19,593 nucleotides of DNA. Source: an uncultured Bacteroides sp. (GTDB taxonomy: Bacteria; Bacteroidota; Bacteroidia; Bacteroidales; Bacteroidaceae). The first letter of the stretch is position 1. Every line of letters starts with the position of its first letter. Of this stretch, positions 14,484 to 19,593 are shown piece after piece. The stretch spans positions 1 to 19,593 of the forward strand of contig CAKUYM010000040.1 of the NCBI GenBank assembly GCA_934716785.1, written 5' to 3'. Both the position numbers and the translations under genes were made by a program. The notes under the pieces are model-generated. The model worked only from the letters and a program-made list of their open reading frames with translations, was not told the origin of the DNA and made no database searches.

Positions 14484-16214
14484 ATGCAGAAAGACATCTA
14501 CGATCCACTCTCTGAGTACATCGACGTGTTTCGCGACCGCTTTAAGGAGGTTGCCGAAAGTACCTTTGCCGAATTGGCGAAAGAGGCGCAGGTCGATGTT
14601 AAGGCGAATCACGAGACCTGCCGCCAGTTGTACGACACAGAGAAAGCATTGTCCTCGGTCAAAGCACGCATCAGCAGTATGACAGCATGGTGCGTCTTCC
14701 TGTGGCTGGTCGTGGTGGGGGGCATTGCCGCTGTCTTCTTCATGTGTTCGGAGTTGGAGGAGTGGATTCTTTTGGCTATCGCCGCGGCTGTAATTACAGC
14801 CATTGTACTTCTTTTCACGAAGATACATCCCCGTCTGAAAGAGTTGAAGACAGAGCGCGGCAGCCTGACCGCAACGGCCGGCAAGTTCAAGGCCGAAGCA
14901 TGGGAACAAATGTCACCGCTCAACCGCCTGTATGACTGGGATGTGCTTACTCGAATGATGTCCAAAACAGTGCCGAGATTAGAATTCGACCCCTATTTCA
15001 CCACCCAGCGTCTGGCAGACTTGAAGATGACCTACGGATGGGACGATTCTTTCAATGCCGAGCGTTCTGTGATTTATTCTCATTCCGGGCTTATCAACGG
15101 CAATCCATTCGTGATATGCCGAACCAGAAAAATGGAGATGGGTTCCAAGACCTATTATGGCTCGAAGACTATCTATTGGACAACACGCGAGCGCGGCGCT
15201 GACGGGAAGTACCATACGGTGAGCCATTCGCAGACACTCACCGCGAGCGTGACGGCACCCTATCCTGAATATTACGAGAAGACCCGCCTTATCTATGGCA
15301 ATACGGCAGCGCCCGATTTGATATTCTACCGCAAGCAGAGCGGACTGGCAGGCAAGGAGGACTCTTTGTCATATAAATGGAAGCGCCGCTCACTTCGGAA
15401 GAAGGCGCGCGACTTGAGCAGTTCCGATTTTGCGATGATGACCAATGAGGAGTTTGAGGTGGCGTTCAATACGAGCAACCGTAACAATAACCAGCAATTC
15501 GCCCTTCTTTTCACTCCCCTTGCCCAAGAAAGCATGATGAAGTTGCTGAAAGATACTCAAGTAGGGTTCGGTGATGATTTTGACTTCGACAAGCATAAAA
15601 TGATAAACACGATAGTGCCCGACCATATGCAGAAGCTGAATCTCGACATGAATCCGGAACAGTACCGACACTTTGACTACGATAAGGCGAAGGAGGATTT
15701 CTACACAATCAATGCAAGCTATTTCCGTGCCATATACTTCAGTCTGGCACCCCTGCTTTGTGTCCCGATGTATCAGCAGATTCGTCCGCAACAGGATATC
15801 TATGGCCGAGACATGCAACGCCATAGTGCATTTTGGGAACATGAGGCACTGGCCAACTTCTGGGGACAGGACCACTTCAAACATCCGAGCTGCGTAACAG
15901 ACTGTATCCTTAAGACTCAACAAAAAGAAGGAAAGGATGAAAGCTCAACCATCACGGTCTATGCCTACGGCTATAGAACGGAACAACGGCTGACGTACAT
16001 CAGCAAATGGGGTGGCGACGGCAGAACGCACAACGTACCTGTATATTGGGATGAGTATCTTCCCGTCACAGGCAGCGGCAAAATCTATATGAAGGAGGAC
16101 AATGATTTAAAAGACAATTCTGTCACGCAGCGTCAACGTCTGAATCATATTACTAACGTACTCAACGAAAACAAACTTAATTTGTACAGAAGGCACATTG
16201 CTTCGAAAGTATAA
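14484..16214 (+). CDS. Large membrane protein of unknown function, partner of LemA
   Basis: The protein has 576 residues, and I do not recognise an assigned function. A charged, helical N-terminal part of about 65 residues precedes two hydrophobic helices (about 67-88 and 92-112) separated by a short acidic turn, SELEEW. The remaining 460 residues are soluble and rich in aromatic and charged residues, with segments such as YYGSKTIYWTTRERG, YPEYYEKTRLIYGN and QQFALLFTPLAQESMMKLL. The topology mirrors the LemA-family neighbour: a helix hairpin near the N-terminus with the bulk of the protein on one side, probably the cytoplasm. No P-loop, protease or nuclease motif is visible. LemA genes elsewhere can sit beside DUF3137-type membrane proteins. 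Whether this is a distant DUF3137 member is a guess. The next gene starts 10 bp downstream. Confidence 0.88.
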   Translation: MQKDIYDPLSEYIDVFRDRFKEVAESTFAELAKEAQVDVKANHETCRQLYDTEKALSSVKARISSMTAWCVFLWLVVVGGIAAVFFMCSELEEWILLAIAAAVITAIVLLFTKIHPRLKELKTERGSLTATAGKFKAEAWEQMSPLNRLYDWDVLTRMMSKTVPRLEFDPYFTTQRLADLKMTYGWDDSFNAERSVIYSHSGLINGNPFVICRTRKMEMGSKTYYGSKTIYWTTRERGADGKYHTVSHSQTLTASVTAPYPEYYEKTRLIYGNTAAPDLIFYRKQSGLAGKEDSLSYKWKRRSLRKKARDLSSSDFAMMTNEEFEVAFNTSNRNNNQQFALLFTPLAQESMMKLLKDTQVGFGDDFDFDKHKMINTIVPDHMQKLNLDMNPEQYRHFDYDKAKEDFYTINASYFRAIYFSLAPLLCVPMYQQIRPQQDIYGRDMQRHSAFWEHEALANFWGQDHFKHPSCVTDCILKTQQKEGKDESSTITVYAYGYRTEQRLTYISKWGGDGRTHNVPVYWDEYLPVTGSGKIYMKEDNDLKDNSVTQRQRLNHITNVLNENKLNLYRRHIASKV

Positions 16215-16224
16215 AAAGAAAAAC

Positions 16225-18057
16225 ATGAAAAAGAATCTTTTACTGGCTTTTGCCACCCTACTCGTCTTTTCGGCATCGGCCCAGAACACATTGAGACTGA
16301 TGACTTATAACATCAAAAATGCGAACGGCATGGATGATGTTTGTAACTTCCAACGCATAGCGAATGTAATAAACAATGTATCTCCCGATGTGGTAGCCAT
16401 ACAGGAGGTGGACAGCATGACCAATCGGAGCGGGAAGAAATATGTATTGGGTGAAATAGCCGAACGCACGCAAATGCACGCTTATTTTGCTCCTGCCATA
16501 GACTATGACGGAGGGAAATACGGCATCGGATTGTTGGCAAAGCAAGCCCCTGAGCGTTTGCATACATTGCCTTTGCCGGGAAGGGAGGAAGCGCGTACCT
16601 TGATTTTAGCGGAGTTTGCCGATTACATTTATTGCTGCACCCATATGTCGCTCACCGAAGAAGACCGCATGAAATCATTAGAATTGATGAAAGCGTTCAT
16701 ATCCTCTTCCAACACTAAGAAGCCGCTCTTCCTTGCAGGCGACATGAACGCCGAACCGGAGTCTGACTTTATCAAAGAGTTGCAAAAGGATTTTCAAATT
16801 CTCTCCAATCCGAAACAGCACACCTATCCGGCTCCCGATCCCAAGGAGACAATAGACTATATCACCGCGCTAAAGCAAAATGCGAAAGGGTTTGCTGTAA
16901 TATCCGCCAAGGTTATCAACGAGCCGATGGCTTCCGACCATCGCCCCATTGTAGTGGAGCTCCGGACCGCTGAGAAACCGGACAAGATATTCCGCACGAA
17001 ACCATATTTGCAGAATCCGACAGGCAACGGCATCACAGTGATGTGGGAAACAACCGTTCCCGCTTACTGCTGGGTGGAATACGGAACGGACACCACGCAA
17101 CTGAAACGGGCACGCACGATTGTAGACGGACAGGTGATGTGCAACAACAAGTTGCACAAAATTCGAATCAACGGTCTGCAACCCGGACAGAAATATTATT
17201 ACCGTGTATACTCACAGGAAATGCTGCTTTATCAGGCATATCAGAAGGTGTTCGGCAATACTGCACGGTCGTCTTTCAGCGAGTTTACTCTTCCGGCAAC
17301 GGATACGGATTCTTTTACCGCCGTTGTCTTTAATGACTTGCATCAGCATACGCAAACGTTTCGTGCCTTATGCAGGCAAATACAGTCTATTGACTATGAC
17401 TTTGTGGTTTTCAACGGTGATTGTGTAGATGATCCCGTCAATCATGAGCAGGCTACAACCTTTATCAGCGAACTGACAGAAGGGGTTCATGGCGACCGCA
17501 TACCGACTTTCTTTATGCGCGGGAATCATGAGATACGGAATGCTTACTCTATCGGGCTGCGCGACCACTATGATTATATAGGCAACAAGACTTACGATTC
17601 TTTCAATTGGGGAGACACCCGCATCGTCCTGCTCGACTGTGGTGAAGATAAACCGGATTCTCACTGGGTGTATTACGATCTGAACGATTTCACCCAACTG
17701 CGCAACGAACAAGTGGATTTCTTGAAAAAGGAGTTGTCTGCCAAAGAATTCAAGAAAGCGAAGAAACGTATTCTCATTCATCACATTCCGCTTTACGGCA
17801 ATTCCGAGGAAAACCTTTGTGCCGATCTGTGGACTAAGTTATTAGAGAAAGCACCTTTCAATGTCAGTCTGAACGGGCATAACCACCAATACGCTTATCA
17901 CCCGAAAGGTGAGTTGGGCAACAATTATCCGGTGATTATCGGCGGCGGATACAAGATGGACAGCGCCACGGTGACGATAGTGGAGAAGAAGAAAGATGAA
18001 TTGAAGGTCAAAGTGCTGAATGCGAAAGGAGAAGTGCTGCTGGATATTACGGTTTAA
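16225..18057 (+). CDS. Secreted fusion of EEP (DNase I-like) and calcineurin-like metallophosphoesterase
   Basis: I start at the ATG at 16225 (610 residues). An in-frame TTG at 16198 would overlap the upstream gene and bury the signal peptide MKKNLLLAFATLLVFSASAQ. Residues about 22-248 form an endonuclease/exonuclease/phosphatase domain with intact catalytic landmarks: Asn29 in TYNIKN, Glu61 in QEVD, Asp173 and Asn175 in GDMNAEP, Asp238-His239 in SDHRPI. Residues about 255-357 resemble the fibronectin-like N-terminal domain of purple acid phosphatases (TVMWETTVPAYCWVEYG). Residues about 363-575 form a metallophosphoesterase with Asp371 and His373 (DLH), Asp399 (GDCVDD), Asn434-His435 (GNHE), His519/520 and GHNH at 551-554. 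Both centres look active. It is exported, probably periplasmic, and may remove phosphate from nucleic acid, sugar phosphate or lipid headgroups. Substrate unknown. Confidence 0.92.
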   Translation: MKKNLLLAFATLLVFSASAQNTLRLMTYNIKNANGMDDVCNFQRIANVINNVSPDVVAIQEVDSMTNRSGKKYVLGEIAERTQMHAYFAPAIDYDGGKYGIGLLAKQAPERLHTLPLPGREEARTLILAEFADYIYCCTHMSLTEEDRMKSLELMKAFISSSNTKKPLFLAGDMNAEPESDFIKELQKDFQILSNPKQHTYPAPDPKETIDYITALKQNAKGFAVISAKVINEPMASDHRPIVVELRTAEKPDKIFRTKPYLQNPTGNGITVMWETTVPAYCWVEYGTDTTQLKRARTIVDGQVMCNNKLHKIRINGLQPGQKYYYRVYSQEMLLYQAYQKVFGNTARSSFSEFTLPATDTDSFTAVVFNDLHQHTQTFRALCRQIQSIDYDFVVFNGDCVDDPVNHEQATTFISELTEGVHGDRIPTFFMRGNHEIRNAYSIGLRDHYDYIGNKTYDSFNWGDTRIVLLDCGEDKPDSHWVYYDLNDFTQLRNEQVDFLKKELSAKEFKKAKKRILIHHIPLYGNSEENLCADLWTKLLEKAPFNVSLNGHNHQYAYHPKGELGNNYPVIIGGGYKMDSATVTIVEKKKDELKVKVLNAKGEVLLDITV

Positions 18058-18097
18058 AGGTGCTAACATTATTTTTCTATTTCACATGACATGATGT

Positions 18098-18130
18098 GCA
18101 AATGTTTCCTGAATTAAAGGAAACATTTGC
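18098..18130 (+). terminator. Perfect 13-bp stem-loop after the LemA unit
   Basis: GCAAATGTTTCCT (18098-18110) and AGGAAACATTTGC (18118-18130) pair perfectly around a 7-nt loop, about 40 bp after the phosphoesterase stop. No U-run follows on the plus strand, so it may stabilise the 3' end or act with the smaller hairpin at 18137-18155 (TTTCC/GGAAA). Position suggests the end of the unit. Confidence 0.5.
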
Positions 18131-18252
18131 GAAAACTTTCCTTTAAAACCGGAAATGTTTTATTGAACCCGATATTTTCCATGCAAAAATGAATAAAAAA
18201 AGATACGTTGAAATTTCTTTCATTCAAACTCCTGCTTCTATCAAAAAAGTAA

Positions 18253-18260
18253 TAATTTTG
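18253..18260 (+). promoter_or_regulatory. Bacteroides-type -7 element for the inositol-monophosphatase gene
   Basis: TAATTTTG matches TAnnTTTG exactly and lies 41 bp before the ATG at 18302, predicting a leader of about 35 nt. I see no TTTG at the normal -33 distance. It implies that the downstream pair is transcribed separately from the LemA unit. Confidence 0.45.
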
Positions 18261-18301
18261 GCATGGGTTTACAGGTGTAGCCTAAATCACAATAGATAGA
18301 A

Positions 18302-19105
18302 ATGCTAAATTTGAAACAACTTACGGTCGAAGTATGCCGTGTCGCAACAGAAGCCGGACATTTTTTGAAAGAAGAACGGAAGAACTTCCGTCGTGAATGC
18401 GTTGAAGAAAAGCATGCGCATGATTACGTATCTTATGTAGATAAAGAATCGGAAGCGCGAGTGGTGAAAGCGCTTTCCACCCTACTGCCCGAAGCCGGAT
18501 TTATAACGGAAGAAGGCTCTGCCACCTACCAAGATGAGCCTTACTGCTGGGTTATCGACCCATTGGACGGAACTACGAATTATATCCATGATGAAGCTCC
18601 TTACTGTGTGAGTATCGCTTTGCGCAATCACACCGAACTCCTCATCGGGGTGGTCTACGAAGTGTGTCGGGACGAATGTTTCTATGCTTGGAAAGGCGAC
18701 AAGGCCTACATGAATGGAGAAGAAATCCACGTCTCTACCGTCCGGAATCCGAAAGATGCATTTGTCGTCACTGAGCTGCCTTACAATTATCAACAATATA
18801 AACAAACAGCCCTGCATCTGATTGATAAGCTATATGGAGAGGTAGGCGGTATCCGCATGAATGGCTCGGCCGCCGCTGCCATCTGTTATGTGGCTATCGG
18901 ACGTTTTGACGCTTGGGCGGAAGCATTTATCGGCAAATGGGATTATTCCGCAGCGGCCTTGATTGTGCAGCAAGCCGGCGGACGCGTAACCAACTTCCAT
19001 GGTGAAGAGCATTTTATCGAAGGACATCACATCATTGCCACAAACGGGTATCTGCATCCTTTGTTTCAGAAACTCTTGGCGGAGGTACCACCATTGGACA
19101 TGTAA
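18302..19105 (+). CDS. Inositol-monophosphatase-family (SuhB-like) phosphatase
   Basis: The protein has 267 residues, the normal size for the family, with no signal peptide, hence cytoplasmic. Metal-binding landmarks are complete: Glu70 in FITEEG, Asp86 and Asp89 in motif A WVIDPLDGTTNY, and Asp214 in motif B KWDYSAAALIVQQAGG. Family members are Mg-dependent, lithium-sensitive phosphatases that act on inositol 1-phosphate, and in some cases on fructose 1,6-bisphosphate, PAP or histidinol phosphate. The sequence does not decide among these. Bacteroidetes make inositol lipids, so an inositol phosphatase role is plausible but unproven here. The start is the only reasonable ATG after the predicted promoter. 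A comF-type gene follows after 31 bp in the same direction, and the two may be co-transcribed. Confidence 0.93.
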   Translation: MLNLKQLTVEVCRVATEAGHFLKEERKNFRRECVEEKHAHDYVSYVDKESEARVVKALSTLLPEAGFITEEGSATYQDEPYCWVIDPLDGTTNYIHDEAPYCVSIALRNHTELLIGVVYEVCRDECFYAWKGDKAYMNGEEIHVSTVRNPKDAFVVTELPYNYQQYKQTALHLIDKLYGEVGGIRMNGSAAAAICYVAIGRFDAWAEAFIGKWDYSAAALIVQQAGGRVTNFHGEEHFIEGHHIIATNGYLHPLFQKLLAEVPPLDM

Positions 19106-19136
19106 AAGCATCATTATTAGACGTGAAGAGTTCCTT

Positions 19137-19593
19137 ATGAAAAACACACTCCTTATAAAAGACTGGCTAGGTTCATTCGTATCCCTGCTATTTCCCCGCT
19201 GCTGTATCGTTTGCGGCAGGCCGTTGGCAAAAGGTGAAGAATGTCTTTGTACCCTATGCAATATTAATCTTCCGCGCACAGGTTACCATCTCATGGAAGA
19301 CAACCCGGTAGAAAAATTATTCTGGGGGAAGATTCCTTTAGAACGGGCCACTTCTTTCTTTTTCTATCGGAAAGGCAGTGATTTCCGGCAAATTCTCCAT
19401 CAACTCAAATACGGCGGGCAGAAGAATATCGGTGCAATCATGGGGCGGTATATGGCTGCCGAGTTGCAAGAATCGGGGTTCTTCGAGGATATCGATGTAA
19501 TAGTTCCTGTGCCGTTGCACAAAAAGAAGCAACGGCTTCGCGGTTATAATCAAAGTGAGTGGATAGCTCGGGGGGTTGCCACCGTGACAGGAA
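19137..19593 (+). CDS. comF: ComF-family phosphoribosyltransferase, C-terminus outside window
   Basis: The frame is open from the ATG at 19137 to the window end (152 codons). Near the N-terminus a double-zinc-ribbon-like cluster appears as CCIVCGRPLAKGEECLCTLC, with Cys22, 23, 26, 36, 38 and 41. A KYGGQKNIGAIMG segment follows (about 91-103), then the phosphoribosyltransferase part VIVPVPLHKKKQRLRGYNQS at 121-140, a signature of ComF/GntX proteins. The nucleotide-binding loop expected downstream lies beyond the window. ComF proteins are linked to DNA uptake in some bacteria, where ComFC acts after DNA entry. In Bacteroides the role is not established. The gene follows the inositol-monophosphatase gene by 31 bp. 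Confidence 0.92.
   Translation, partial: MKNTLLIKDWLGSFVSLLFPRCCIVCGRPLAKGEECLCTLCNINLPRTGYHLMEDNPVEKLFWGKIPLERATSFFFYRKGSDFRQILHQLKYGGQKNIGAIMGRYMAAELQESGFFEDIDVIVPVPLHKKKQRLRGYNQSEWIARGVATVTG

Noticed and set aside
13794..14909. 371-codon minus-strand open frame opposite the LemA and partner genes
   Set aside because: It spans the junction of two real plus-strand genes and is rich in Cys and His with no domain pattern, so it is a shadow frame.
16198..16224. Upstream TTG as the start of the phosphoesterase fusion gene
   Set aside because: It overlaps the preceding gene and adds MLRKYKKKN before the signal peptide. The ATG at 16225, with an A-rich leader, is the natural start.

Overview
The window looks like a stretch of a Bacteroides (Bacteroidota) chromosome. 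The evidence is an adjacent SusC/SusD pair, lipoproteins whose lipidated Cys is followed by acidic residues, A-rich leaders instead of strong Shine-Dalgarno sites, several promoter elements matching the Bacteroides -7 consensus TAnnTTTG, and a LemA-family protein. I see no rRNA, tRNA, CRISPR array, transposase or phage gene.

Layout. (1) Positions 1-802, minus strand: the N-terminal 267 codons of an AAA-ATPase-like protein of the kind that usually carries a C-terminal PD-(D/E)XK nuclease domain, cut by the window edge. (2) Positions 803-1825: about 1 kb without a convincing gene. It contains two inverted, gap-free arms of 157 bp (907-1063 and 1463-1619), and between them four copies of a near-palindromic 10-mer at an exact 22-bp period. 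(3) Positions 1826-11893, minus strand: a six-gene unit read as S8 subtilase, S9 prolyl-oligopeptidase-type peptidase, SusC-like transporter, SusD-like lipoprotein, a 67-residue lipoprotein and a Calx-beta-type lipoprotein. The genes are close or overlapping (the two peptidase genes share ATGA), and there is one plausible promoter with a hairpin leader upstream. I read this as a protein or peptide uptake locus: outer-membrane capture and TonB-driven import, with peptidases trimming peptides on the envelope side. (4) Positions 12304-13317, minus strand: an aldo/keto reductase of the L-glyceraldehyde-3-phosphate reductase (YghZ) type. (5) Positions 13719-18057, plus strand: a three-gene unit of a LemA-family protein with two membrane helices, a 576-residue membrane protein I cannot assign, and a secreted fusion of a DNase I-like (EEP) domain with a calcineurin-like metallophosphoesterase. 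Its promoter carries an exact tandem duplication of a 21-bp unit. (6) Positions 18302 to the end, plus strand: an inositol-monophosphatase-family protein followed by a truncated comF-type phosphoribosyltransferase.

The strongest candidates for something little described are the LemA/576-aa/dual-phosphoesterase operon with its 21-bp repeat promoter, and the inverted-arm intergenic element with the 22-bp periodic array. The SusCD unit with two extra lipoproteins and two peptidases belongs to a known kind of system, but its accessory parts are poorly understood.
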